DNA of 64,000 bases, taken from NCBI GenBank assembly GCA_036571765.1, contig BROE01000022.1, positions 11,490,282 through 11,554,281 on the forward strand. Reading direction: 5' to 3'. Shown in pieces: positions 46,801 through 60,609 of this stretch (position 1 is the stretch's first letter; each line of letters starts with the position of its first letter). The stretch is from Plecoglossus altivelis (lineage: Eukaryota > Chordata > Actinopteri > Osmeriformes > Plecoglossidae). Position numbers and translations under genes: made by a program. The notes under the pieces are model-generated. The model had not been told where the DNA came from. It saw only the letters and a program-made list of their open reading frames with translations, and made no database searches.

Positions 46801-49800
46801 GATGATATGGGTGATCATGTGTGGGTCAGGGACACAAGAGGGTTTAGGTTGGGGGGGACGGGGGGGGGACGACAACATATGGATGAGGCTCCAGAGCTCT
46901 GCCAGACCATGCCTGTCAGTGTGTGCGTGTGTGTTCCAGCTGGAACCAGAGCTCAGTCCACTCCTGTGCCATGCTCTGCCACCTGAGCCCAGCCTGGGCC
47001 AGCCAGACATGCTGAGGTCACCGGTGCAAGACAGCCTCCAAGGCTGTGGGGGAGAGAGAAAAGCATAGGAGGGAAGGGGGACTGGGATAGGAGCCAGTTC
47101 ACTTTGAGCCAATATTTGCTATTGCTTGTTAACTAATCAATTTGTTTGGTTATTTCTTGATATTATTGTTTAGCATAGATTTACATGACCATTTCTTAGG
47201 TTGGTGTTTTGTATGGTTGGGATGGGCGACACTTGGAAGAGTGAAAATGTTTCTATGTGTTTAGAATTTTTGTTTACAAAATTTGTTAAGTATGTCTCTT
47301 TAAAAAGGTTAGAGTTTTTTTTCTGGATGAGTATATTTTGGCTAGTTTGGAGCATTACAGTTTTCTCACCATTGTACCTAGTGCTCATTTTCAAGCCTTG
47401 TTTAGATCGCTTTATTCTTGAAATGTACTTGACAAGTAAGTGGAATAAAAGATATAATCATGTCTACAGTCATCGCTCAGGGTTAGATGGCATTCCATGG
47501 AGATATTTTGAAACAAACTCACTACTGTACACATGCATCTTCCAGCCATGGCTCAAACTAGCTACACTGTCATCATTTTGTGGTGTCGGTCTCAGTCAGA
47601 GGGACATTCCATCTCGTCTTCCTTGGTATCTCCATCTGTTCTCCTCCCCTATCATCCCCTCTCTCCTACCAGCCTGGCTGTCAGACCGAGCTGCCACAGA
47701 AGGGTATGAAGAGGAACAGGATGAGGGGGAAGAAGCAGGAGAGAGCATACCTACAGATGGTGGCCATTCATTTGAGCGCCAGTGAAATGGCACAACGCAG
47801 CGCAAGAAGTGTCTCTACAAAGGGAGCCACCATAGTTCTTCAGATGTGCTGTTCTGAAACGCTGTTCCAGCCCTGAACCGAAAAGCCTGAGTCCATATTC
47901 CTACTTATTATTATTTTATATTATTATAAGGGTAAACTAGAAACATATGTATGTGTGCTTACGACAGAGGAGAGATGGGCCCCAGTTTGTGGGTCAATGC
48001 CTCATGTTTTAAACACCACGGTTTTTTATCGTTTCTTTATGGATTATTTTACAGTAAATGTATACACTTTGGGAAGACATGTTGTTCATTTATTCAATGC
48101 TTGAACTCCTGTGATAAATCCATGACATGCATGCCCACCATGGCTCAGCCCTTTATCTAGTTTCCTTGACAAAACACTAATTTCTTTAGTTGTAAGCACA
48201 GTGTTTAGACCAATTCCTTATTTTCAAACAATTTGAATTAAAAAAGGGTTTGGCTGGCCTTTGGAAGAAATAAATCCAATCAAAAGCCATGAATTGAGAT
48301 TTTGGATAACTTTATATCAAATACAGGCTAGTTTTTAAGTTAATTTTAGATGCTGGTCCATTTTTGCCAAAACGTTATAGGGTTGTCCCCATTTACCAAC
48401 TGGCCCGTTGCTCTCTAAGCCCAAATGTGCTATTATCAAGACAGGGAACCTATTTACATGTAAATGTAACGGGAGTCCCAGCTGGCTAGATTCTAGTCAC
48501 CCTAACCCAATCTGAAAAATGACAGGCAACTCACGGTTGACATATTATACTCTCTTTGGAGAATTTGCATAACAGACAATAGACCCCCTATATTAACGGT
48601 CAACATGAGCAAAAACAACATTTCCCTACATATCACTATTGGATTTTGCAAACTGAACTATTTGAGCTAGGTGTGGATCAACATAGTAAGAAAAAAATAA
48701 TAATAATGTAAGATTCTTGCTGAGGGTTGAGAGCGTATTTGAATACTAAAGTAGGTGGCTGAAATTTGGTGGACAGACTTTAAAAGGAGCATGACTATTC
48801 TTTCTGTTGTTGGTGCAGCAAGCCTTCATCATCAAAAACGTTTTCATCAGTAGTAAGTGTTTGTGTAATGGTTAAAGTTATACATAGGACTGATAGTTGA
48901 GTCTAAAAAGTTGGAGAGGCTCAATGAGCGATTTGATGACCCCCTTTATACTTAGATAAACGCTTTTGCAGGAGGGGAGGTCATGGCCTCTGGCTGTGGT
49001 CAAAACATCAAAGACAGAAGACGAAAACCCCCAAAATACTAAAAGTTTCATTTGATTTATTCTTTGACTTTTGCTTCGGAGCCCATTTCCTGCTCTGTGA
49101 CCATCTGCAGGTTTCCTGTGCTCATTGATTCCATTTGGCCCTGAGTATAACCTCCATGACTCCATGCATTAAGCACCAAGATAGATTCAAACTCCCCACC
49201 CTCAGCATGTCAGTGGAGAAATCTACCAAGGAGCTAATTCACCAAATATAGTAAAGCTGTACAAAAGTATAACTGAGATGAGAATTCAGAAGACACACCA
49301 GTTTCGAACCAGTGTATTTAATTGTAATCAATGTCATACTTTCTATTTCCCAACCAACGGTAAACAAACCCAACAAAACCCATGACCACCAGGTCAAAGG
49401 ATCGATCAGATAAATAGCACACTCATAGCATTTTTACATCCACAACGCACCACGACGCATCTATCTGCAACACCAGAATGCTCAAATGAGTTAGCCTGAG
49501 CTGGTACCTGGCTGCTGGACAAGGACGTGAGTGTAGCCAGACGAGTCTCGTGCCAGCCGATACCAGGCTCCTTCAGGGTCGGTCAACCACTCCTCCACCA
49601 GGCAGTAGTAGGTTCCGGAGTCGCTGGCCTCCGCCCTGTTGAGCGTCAGTGCGTACAGGTGCGGAGACAGGCGCTCGGCCTGCACACGCCGGCGCAGCCA
49701 CTCTTCATCTGCGTAGGCCCCGTATTGGAACGCGCCGGAGCGCTCGATCCTCAGGAGCAGCTCGTCCTGCTCCGCCCCCGCCGCGCGCCGCACGTACCAC

Positions 49801-51251
49801 AGAACGGCATGCTGGGAGTCTGAGCTGGTCTGAGAGGCGACGGAGCAGTTGACGCGGACTCTGCTGTCCTCGAGGTAGACCAGGGACTGGTTGGACTTCT
49901 GGACCCGGAGCTTATTCACTGGAGGGACAGAAAGATGGAAGAAGGGTGGGAGGATGGAGGGGTTAGGGAGGGATCAAAGAGAAAGACAAGACAAACTTGA
50001 ATATTAACAGAACAGTCCTTTTTTGCTAAAAGTATGTGGTGACAGGTGACACTGCACTGTTTCTGTTGAGTGACATGATTTGAGAAATGTGGGGGAAATT
50101 TGCCTGTGGGTGCGTGTGTGGGCGGGAATCGGAAAGAGGGATAAATGTCAGACAACAGACTATCGACGGAAAGAAAGAAGCCGAGATGGGGGGGAGAGGG
50201 AGCAAGATAGAAAAGGTGGAGATAAGGGAAAGAGGGTAGAGTCGAGGGGGGGAGGGGAGGAGGGAAAAAAGATGTCAGGGAGGAGCTGCGTTTTTCAGCC
50301 TGCTCAGGGCACTGCGACAGGATTGGTCACAGGGAGACCAGGTGTAACATGGGATTAGTTGCAGGTTTACTAGGTGTGACTGCACACACACTTCTCCCTC
50401 TGGCTCCCAGGGGATGAGGCATCTACACACACAGGCATCCACACACGCACACAGAGAGGATTAGAACTAATGTGTGTTGCCTTCCAAGCTCAGAATGACA
50501 GGCATGTAGCACATTCATAGGGGAATGATTTGCACACAGGGACAGCAGAACACAAGGATAAGGTACAGCACATCATCATGACAATGTCAATTTTTACAGT
50601 TCACAGTCCTTACTACACAGGGCCATGGGATTCAGTAATACACACACACACATTCTCTACAGACACACAAACACTAAGTCGTGATCGGGTTGACTGCCTG
50701 GAGTCACAGCTACCTGCCGAGATAATGTTCAACAACTAGCAGATTGGTGAATGCATGACTATTGGGTCTTGTGTGTGCGATTGCGTGTGTGGTCTTGTGT
50801 TTCGCAATGCTGGGAGAATCACTTTCACAGCTTAGTGGCATTTAAGCTCACCCGTAATAGGGCTTTCTGAAAGTGCAACAACATCTCTGGAGACTCTGAA
50901 ATAAGAAATCATCTTCTCTCGGCCCTCCGGAGAGTCCTCTGAAAGCCTGGCAATCACCCTGACCACAATCCTGCACAGAGCTCCAGAATTCTGGCTATGG
51001 TTCTCAGAGAGATACCCACAGAACCCCCCAGAGTGCAACCATGTTGGATCGGGCTGACTTGCGGAACGTCTCTGTGGGCCTGAGTCATAATACAAGCTGG
51101 CACCCACTGAGGAGAAAAATGTATGCATGTATGTATGTATGTGCACTGTGGTCGTTCAACCACAGTGCACATACACACACACACACACACACGTATGCAT
51201 AGCCTTGGGACATGAGGGACAGGGCATGGAGTAGGGATAGGGATAAGTGCA

Positions 51252-51286
<35 letters not shown>

Positions 51287-54201
51287 TGTACACTGTGCTG
51301 GGATATCACTGTATGTACACCATGTATTTGTGGAGTTTTCAATCATACATTTTCAACCAGGTCATTTATCATGCATAGGCACTAGCTGTGTGTGCGTGTT
51401 TGTGTGTGTAAGAGAGAGGGAGGGAGAGAGAGAGAGCGCGCGAGATGGTTGACTACTAGAATATTTGTTATATGTTCTGTGCAGTGTGTTTCTTTAATGA
51501 GTCTCAGGGGTGACAACCTAGAATAAGACAGATCCATAATTGGAAACACTTGTCATCCCAGTTTTTGCATTAGTTGGTCCCAAACTCACTCACAGTGCAG
51601 AATCCTGCATGTGTGTGGGCAAGAACAACAGGTTCAAGTCCTCTCTGTCTTTGTTCTCTCCACAACATAAGAAGTTATTCCGCTCTACTTGTCCCTCCGA
51701 GACCTCCGTAGTGCTCAAGTCAGATGGAAGAAATGCTCAGGGATCTGGGAGCCAATCAGGGGGCAGACAATAATCATTTAGGAGTTAACCTTGAACACAA
51801 ATGGTGCCATCACACCCACCTCCTTCCCCCATCTCCGTTGCCACCCCCGCAACTCCTGTTACCATGGCAACCCCGTCTCCCAGGACGACGGCATACCTGT
51901 GAGTGCGCCACTGTGAATCCCAGACTGAGTCGAAGACGATCTGATTAAATGCTGCCAGGCACAACCAAACGATCAGTTTGTTAAAATTCTGCTGCTCTAC
52001 TCGTTCTCCACCCCAAACACAGAAACAGAAAATAAATCAACCTGTATGAGACATTGTACAGGACAGGAGGCCCGACATCCACCGTTATCAAATATTTCCC
52101 CTTTTCTGCAGGGGTACAGACGTTCGTCAGCATATGTGTGTGTAGTGTGAGTTGGCCAGGCGGTAACCGCTTCTTTATAAAGTGAATTGGGTCCCCCCTC
52201 ATCGTGGGTTTCCAACTTGGTGTTGATGCCTGGAAATGCAGCTGCAGAACTGAGGTGAAGAAGCGATTCATTTAAACGGAACATTTGCATAAAGAGCACA
52301 CAGCCCCCCACCGGCTCTATTTTAACTGTGAAACTAAGAGACGTTTAAAATCTGCCAAATCAACCACACACTGAGAGAGGGCAAGGATTTAGCTACCCAA
52401 TATTTTCATAAATGAATAGTCTCCCCTCGTCTCCATCTTTCCTTCACATGTGTCTCTCGTCCTCAATCTATTTCCCCTCCCTCTCTCACACTTTATGTTG
52501 TCACTCTCATCCCTCTTTCCCTCACCCTTTCTCTCACCCCTGCTGTGCCAGACAGGTTATGTAGCTCTACCAATCACCGGTCGCCTTGTCACTTGCCAAC
52601 TCATGAATATTCAGGAAGCTCATCGGATGCCTGATGATTATTCATGAACTAAAATGAAGAGGACATGTGAGGGTGCTGCTTCAAATGGAAGCATCTTCTT
52701 AAACGTAAGGCGGAAACTCAAGTGAACCTCCGCACCGCTGAGACAGACAATGACAGGAAAATCGAGAGACAGTGAGGAGACACGAGGGAGAAAAGAGAAG
52801 AGCAGAGGAGACACGTGCAGACAATATTCCCAGGATTTTCTCTTTGAGGCTTAGAGAACAGCCAGCAACTCTGCGGTTCCTCTCCAGAAGGCTTATCCTG
52901 CCTTACAGGCCACTTGCTTCTCGGCTAGCATTAGTATCAGCCCAGCCACAAGGTAATCTAGCCCTCGCCCCAGGGCATGTCAGAGCCAGGGCTGTAGCGC
53001 CTCCCTGTTCTGCAGGTACAGCTCACTCTTGCTGGGCGTCACCTCACAGAAAGTCCCTGCTGGCGTGAAGCCCTGTCACTGTGGGAAGATCTTCCAAGAG
53101 GATGTGGGAATGAAGAGATGTAAGGAGAGTGGAAGGAGAAGTAGGGGCTGTCCTTGGCAGAGGGAGGGTGGAATGGAGAGGCAGAGGGAGGGTGGACTGG
53201 AGGGGCAGAGGGAGGGTGGACTGGAGGGGCAGAGGGAGGGTGGACTGAAGGCGGCAGAGGGAGGGTGGACTGGAGGGGCAGATGGAGGGGGACTATCCTT
53301 GACTGAGGAGGGATGCGGGATGGTTGGAAGAGGGGTGAGATGAGATGAATGAATGGAAGGAAGGTAGGAAGGAAGGAAGAAAGGAAGGACTGTTCCTGGC
53401 TAAGGGGAAGAGGGAGGAGAGAGGGACGACGGCGCTGTCTAAGGCTGAGGGGGGAGGGAGGTCAGAGGAAGGAGGGCGCTGTCTCTGGCTGAGGGAGGAG
53501 GGAAGAGACAGGAAGGCTGGCGCTATCTAGGTTTGAAAAAGTCTCTAATAAAGCCTCATTTCTAACGGTAATGATGGTCATGTATCTCTAGGATCCTTTT
53601 GTATCAGAGATAGCTTTCCACCCCCCTGCCCCCTCTCACACCAGCAATGTATTTAAGATTGGGTTAATTATGGAATCAGAGGGCCACATGGAAGATCCAA
53701 GCACGTACACACACACACACACTGCCTCTTTCTGTCTGACCACTGATTGCAGAGCAGCAGGGCAGGAAATCAGGGAAGAAAAACATGGCTCTGATAAGAG
53801 GATGGCGGTAAAGGGTTGAGGATGAACACAAGCATGTACACACACACACACGATGGGAACTTGATGACCGCAGCAACCACAAAAAGTATGGAAAGTGCGT
53901 GTGAAAGTGCGTATGAAAGTGTGTGTGAAAGAGCGTGCCTGTGCATGTGAGAGCCACAGTACCAAGAGAGAGTCATAGAGAAAATTGAGACCGAAAGAAA
54001 GAGATGAGCCAGATATAAAAGTGACAAGCCAGAAAAAAATAAAATATATATCTATTTTGCCCAAACCATTCCGCATTGATGATGCCTTCTACTTCCCCCC
54101 CTCTCTCTGTCCTCCTCTCCTTCTATAAGACACAGACTCGACCTGAGTTTCAATTACAGTTGCGCACGCACACACACACGCGCGCACACACGCGCGCGCA
54201 C

Positions 54202-54232
<31 letters not shown>

Positions 54233-55469
54233 TGGTCTGCAGTCGGAATTGAGACAAAGAGATGGATAAAGCGACTGAAGAAATATGGTTGTGTCTGCAG
54301 ATTTGGGGAAGATCCAAGATTAACCCAAGATTGGATATCTACAGATGTCTGGAAAGACTTGGCAGGGGAGGGGGGATTCAGGGCAATTGGGTTTAGGAAA
54401 CGTATCTATGGAAAGTGGACATATTGAGAAAAGAAAGAGACAGAGAGAGACAGAAAGAGAGGAAGGGAGATGAAGATAAGGGAGTACGTTAGAGGACAGC
54501 AGAGGGTGCAGTAGTGGAGCAATGGAAACAGGCTGACCTTGACAGAATTTGTTTTTATTAATCAAGGACCTTCCATGAAATTATCTAGTACAGAGGCTTT
54601 TCGTATATATAAACACGACACGTTGTATGTGTGTGTTTGTGTGTGGGGGGGGGGAGAGAGAGAGAGAGTGGATAGGAGTTGAGACAGGAGACAGGGCTCT
54701 GCCTGGGGCTTGCTACAGGGCACACCTTGTGGCACTGTAATGTGGCATGGTGACAGTGACAGGTCCTCATCACAATAAGAACACAACACTGATAGGCTTT
54801 GCAGCGCTGACGCCATGATGCTGAGGAAGCCTGGCAGGGTTTCTGAGAAGGATCATGTCACAGTTATACTATCTCCCCTCACACTGGAGAAGAGCTCACA
54901 GGCAATCTGGGAGCGAGTAAGGAAGGGAACGAAGATTGATAGAGGGATGGGTGGGGAGGGAGGGAGGGATGAGGAGGTAGGGGTTGGAAATGATGGAGAA
55001 CGCGAAGGAGAGAATACTAAGGAGAGGCATGAAAAGAGAGAGCACGAGAGAGAGACATGGTTCTTCAGGCTGTGCGCGAAAGTAAATCAACAGGGGGAGA
55101 CTAATGGCAATGGCTAGAGAAAATCCATTCTCTGATAAGCAGCGACATCTTGTCACTGTAGCAACACTAAAAACAGGATGGGGGGTCAGGGAGAGGGGCG
55201 TGCGTGGCATGGAGGGAACGGCCACTCAAGTAAGTTGCTGCTGCAGTCGGCTATCCTTCTGGGGTAGACAGGCAGGGAGAGGAAGACAGAGAGACAGTCA
55301 CAGGAACTTCCAGTCTAAGTACATGAGTTTCATCATGTTGAGTCTGCTATGTACAGTAGGGAACATTATGAAGTGTGTAATAATGGTGAGGATCTCATAA
55401 TCATCATCTCGCATCCTCCCCGTTCCAGCAGAGCCAATAAAATGTGATCGTTAATATCCTATTCCTCAA

Positions 55470-55510
<41 letters not shown>

Positions 55511-55576
55511 TGAAAATTTACTCAATTCCCCAAAGCAGAAGCTCTGGGCAACATTTTCATAACAAGGTTTCAGCAC

Positions 55577-55612
<36 letters not shown>

Positions 55613-58600
55613 ACAGGAGAGTGTGTGTGTGTGTGTGTGGGTGTGTGTGTGTGTTACAACTATACAACTGTCCAACATATGGAGCGCTGGAAGGCAAATG
55701 GAAGAGAAACAGAGAAACTCTAGTCTACAAGAACACACTTCTGGAGAGGACTAGCAATGTGCAGTAGCTTGTCATCCTGCTCTGGGGACTTGAGAGAAAG
55801 CTGGCGTTACATTGGTGCTCTCACTACTCTTTTTAGAGGTTGCATAAGGTCATGCAAATGTTATCAGCACATCACATGGGCACGCCAATTTTAGCCCTGC
55901 CTCAGCCAAAGGCACGATGACAGAGACAAAAGGCGAGGGAAAGACCCAAGAAGGGAATGATGGGGGTGAGCGTTTCGGTTCCAGCTCTGCCTCCTCTTTA
56001 GGAACCGGCAGTTGCTTTTAAAATGTATAAGCAAGCAAGTAAGGCAGATGTTTCACAGGCATTCAGACGGATACAGGCATAATGAGCAAGAGCCTCTGGA
56101 AGGAAGATTTAAAGGCTCTCAATAATAGATTTGGTCAGATGCTGCCGTTCACACTCCATCACACAGCGAGACTTTCTGCTTCTTTGAGAGAGAACACTGC
56201 AAGTGCCATTAAACCATTTACTGTAGCCAGGAGTGGTTCAAATGTACAGGGGGGGGGGAGACAGAAAGACAAAGAAAAAGGGATGAGATGAGAGATATTT
56301 TCAGCCAGATGAATCATCGGTGAAGGCCTGACAAACAGGAGGACCTCCTCTGAAGCAAACACAGGAACTAGAAGATAAACAACACGCAATTGCCGTAACC
56401 GATGGCTTTGCTGTGATAACGGATCGGTGCCTCGGGAACTCTTATCTCGCAAGTATCTCCAAGGTAACTGATCAAATCGCTACGGAGATTGGACCAGAAA
56501 GGAGCTCCATTTCTTACTCTTTTATTTGAACTGCAAACTTTATTGCCTAACCAGAGTGAAATGTTTGGCGTCGCGAGACACATAGGGCCCTTATTCAATC
56601 ACATTGATCCTTTTCACCATCACAAGGAAGTAAGGTGCTGTCCTACTCCTCTGTGTTGTAGTGCATTCAAGTTGCAGAGTCTGTTTTGATGCATCTGAAA
56701 GCTGGATAGATCCTGTTTCCTCACAAATGCTCAGGGACAACAAGGGAACGAGACAGAAAGTGTGTGTGTGTGTGTGTGTGTGTGAGTGTTCCCTGCTAGC
56801 CGGCACTGAGGGTAAGCAGAGCAAAAAGCACATGAGGGAAACTAAAAGAGTAGTCAGGATGAGAAGTCGATGGTCAAATGCCCCCTGACAGGTGCAGATA
56901 GACGCCTCTCGCTCTTCTTCAGAGGCTCCGGTCAGACAGCCAATCAAGCACAGTTGTCTGCCTGCACACGCGCATGTGCGTGCATGTGTGTGTATCATTG
57001 TGTGAGCTTGAGTAAGCCAGATCAACAGAGGTAGCTGGGCCATATGGGAGTGTGTGTGTGTGTGTGTGTGTGAAGGTGTGCGACAGACAGATATTGACCA
57101 GTATTAGTTGGCCTAATCTCATGTCTAGGCAGGTCCTCCAACTCACCTGAAGAATATCCTCCAAAGGAAGCCCCACCACCACCACCACCACCACCCTGAT
57201 TCACTGATAGACACCACAGTGTGAGTGTGTGTTTGTCACCTCTTGTAAGTAGTGACAACATATGCATGTGCGTGCTTATAACTGTAAGGGGAATTAGCAA
57301 GAAAAAGAGTGAACCAAGAATGAGCATCTACTGACTGACCAGCTTGATGTTAGTGCGTACATGTATGACCAGCTTGATGTTAGTGCGTACATGTATGACC
57401 AGCTTGATGTGAGAGCGTACATGTATGACCAGCTTGATGTGAGAGCGTGCATGTATGACCAGCTTGATGTGAGTGCGTGCATGTATGACCAGCTTGATGT
57501 GAGTGCGTGCATGTATGACCAGCTTGATGTTAGTGCGTGCATGTATGACCAGCTTGATGTGAGAGCGTGCATGTATGACCAGCTTGATGTGAGTGCGTGC
57601 ATGTATGACCAGCTTGATGTTAGTGCGTACATGTATGACCAGCTTGATGTGAGTGCGTGCATGTATGACCAGCTTGATGTGAGTGCGTGCATGTATGACC
57701 AGCTTGATGTGAGAGCGTACATGTATGACCAGCTTGATGTTAGTGCGTGCATGTATGACCAGCTTGATGTGAGAGCGTGCATGTATGACCAGCTTGATGT
57801 GAGTGCGTGCATGTATGACCAGCTTGATGTTAGTGCGTGCATGTATGACCAGCTTGATGTTAGTGCGTGCATGTATGACCAGCTTGATGTTAGTGCGTGC
57901 ATGTATGACCAGCTTGATGTTAGTGCGTGCATGTATGACCAGCTTGATGTGAGAGCGTACATGTATGACCAGCTTGATGTGAGTGCGTGCATGTATGACC
58001 AGCTTGATGTGAGAGCGTACATGTATGACCAGCTTGATGTTAGTGCGTGCATGTATGACCAGCTTGATGTTAGTGCGTGCATGTATGACCAGCTTGATGT
58101 TAGTGCGTGCATGTATGACCAGCTTGATGTTAGTGCGTGCATGTATGACCAGCTTGATGTGAGTGCGTGCATGTATGACTAGCTGGAGGTAAGTGTGCGT
58201 GTACGAGGGAAAGAGAGAGAGCGAGAGAGCGTGCAGAACTCTCAACGTAGCATTACTGCCACTCTCATGTGCACAGTGCACAGGGGTGTGAAGGCAGTGG
58301 GATTTTAACTACAGGCAGAAAGAGTTTCAGGACAGAAAGCTGCTTTCCTTGATCTTTCTGTCTCTGTCCCCTGTGTTTCTGTGCCCCCCCTCTCCCTAAT
58401 ACCATCCTTTCCACACTCTCCCCCTCTTCAACTCTTCTCCCACCTTTCTCACCCTTCTTCTTAGGAGGTTTTAACCCTGGAATAACCTGCTCCATTAACA
58501 GGTTGTTCTCCAAACACCCACGCACGTCAAACACTGTAAACACACGACCATCCAGCAACAGGAGGGATCTCAGAGGCTCAACCAAAACACGCACCTTTAA

Positions 58601-58756
58601 CATGGAAACCTTTACTTTGCTATGTTGTTTTCTTTGCTTAAGAGCAGGAAGTCGCTGCCATGTCAGTTCCATGAAAACATTTGTCCTCTCAAATTACAAA
58701 AACAAATTGAAACACCAACAGGTTTGCCCCACTTCCTCTTTCTTTCTCTTTGTCTT

Positions 58757-58816
<60 letters not shown>

Positions 58817-58838
58817 GCACACACACACACACATACAC

Positions 58839-58873
<35 letters not shown>

Positions 58874-60564
58874 GACCTCAGATACTGAAAGCAAAAAGTC
58901 ATGCAGGATTCATTCTGTGTGTGTGTGTGTGCCTGTGCATGTGTGTGTGTTAGAGCGTGCGTGCGAGTAGGCGTATCCTACCTGGCTGTAGAACACTGAT
59001 CCCCAACAGGTTGGAGGTGCGGTTGGCGATCTTACTCCAGGTGTCATCGTAGTTTCTTCTCCATAGCTGGGCGGAGCACTGGTAAGTCCCCGCCTCCCGC
59101 CTTCCAGCCCGGGTGATCGACAGGCGGAAGTTGGTATTGGCGTGGGAGCGGTCCACAGTGGTGCGCGTGCCCAAGCCCAGAAGCTGCTCGCCCCATTGGA
59201 GGGTTCCCTCTCGCGTGAAGGTCACCAGGTCACGGAACTCAGCCCCTTCGCCAGCCGAGGCAGGAAGGAAGCGCCAGGTGACGGAGGCAGGGACGCGGGG
59301 GTTGTGGCGAGGCTTGACCAGGCACTGGAGGTCGAACGACTCCCCGTAGGTCACACTGGGCGTTCGAGACGAGGCAGACACGACGAAGGAAGATTCTGGG
59401 AAGGAGGGAAGGCAGAGCAAGGTTGGATTCGCTTAGATTTTACCAAGCTTTAGTGTCCAACCAAAGTGAAATAATTGTATTTGGCCCCATAACACACATC
59501 GATTAGTTCATTGGCTGCCATTTTTTAGACAGTAGTCCAGGACATAATCATCCTCCCCATCGCAGAGAAGTGAGTCTTATTCCGCCTCATCCAGAGTGCA
59601 GAGGTGTCAGTTTTAGAGTCAGCTCTAATGCACCAGAAAGCTGGCTAGAGCTCTGTTGTCTCCCCTGGGGTCGAGAGACAACACAAGGAACACGATTTGA
59701 TGTGGAGAGACAACACAAGGAACACGATTTGACGTGTGCTTGAGGCTTTGAATAATAGTGATACTCTGGTCAAGACCCCAGGGAAGATTTTCTGACTGAC
59801 TGACTGACTAGCTGGCTGACTGACTGACTAGCTGGCTGACTGACTGATTTACTGACTAGCTGGCTGACTGACTGATTTACTGACTAGCTGGCTGACTGAC
59901 TGACTAACGGACTGACTGACGGACTGACTGACCCACTCTCGTCCCTGACGTCCTTCAGGGTATATAATCGATGGTCTTATGTCTGGAGCACCGGGCGCTG
60001 CCGGTAGTGCAACCACAGGTCATAACTCTTCATCACACTAAAACTCCCTCCATCTCCCCTTCGGCTCGTCTGTCCTTATCTCCTTCAATCCATCCATCTC
60101 TTCTCTCCCTCCATCTCTCCTCCAGCCCATCTTCCCCTTCCCGTAAGTCCACCTCTCTGTTTGTCTGTACTGAGAAGCGGAACGCAACACACACACAGGA
60201 TCTTTTCAGACCTGTGTCTTGGTGCACGTTTGAGTGACTGTTTCTGAGAGGAGAAATACATGAAATGAGGATATATAGAACTGTTTTTCTGATCGATACG
60301 CAAGACTCGATGTGACGTAGATGAAAAGAGGCGACATCAAACCCCAGCAGGGCGCCCCTCAACCCTCCCAACTCTCTTTTTGCCTTTTCTCAATGTCTCT
60401 CCATCCCTTACTCCAAAACACCCTCACTATGACAGCACTCTGTATCACCCTGTATTTACATAATGTAGCTGTTGTTGCTCTGTCTCAACAAATGGCCACA
60501 TAGAAGCTGATGTCTTGTTTTCTTTACTTCCCAGTGGCATGCTACTGGGCTAAATCCCAGCCAA

Positions 60565-60609
<45 letters not shown>

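Larger units (their letters stand above)
49919..58981 (-). other. IGSF3 large intron (9 kb), rich in tandem repeats
   Basis: It holds the candidate cassette exon 50852-51106, a hairpin (51136-51175), an interspersed repeat (52011-52260), a diverged duplicated block (56549-56745), the 30-bp minisatellite (57331-58200) and several dinucleotide tracts, each listed separately. No recognised Ig exon is found between 49919 and 58981. Confidence 0.75.

Noticed and set aside
53636..54076. 146-codon hydrophobic minus frame in an IGSF3 intron
   Set aside because: Built on CA/GT-rich sequence (HTHTF, VCVCVH runs). No family similarity and not in IGSF3 phase context.
57294..58281. Very long open frames (273-317 codons) on both strands, and a CRISPR-like look of 30-bp repeats
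   Set aside because: They are frame artefacts of a 30-bp tandem repeat. There are no unique spacers, so it is not a CRISPR array, and the peptide is a simple decapeptide repeat.
60053..60140. Pyrimidine-rich CCATCTCTCC stretch as a possible array
   Set aside because: The repeats are too irregular to define a unit; ordinary polypyrimidine intron sequence.
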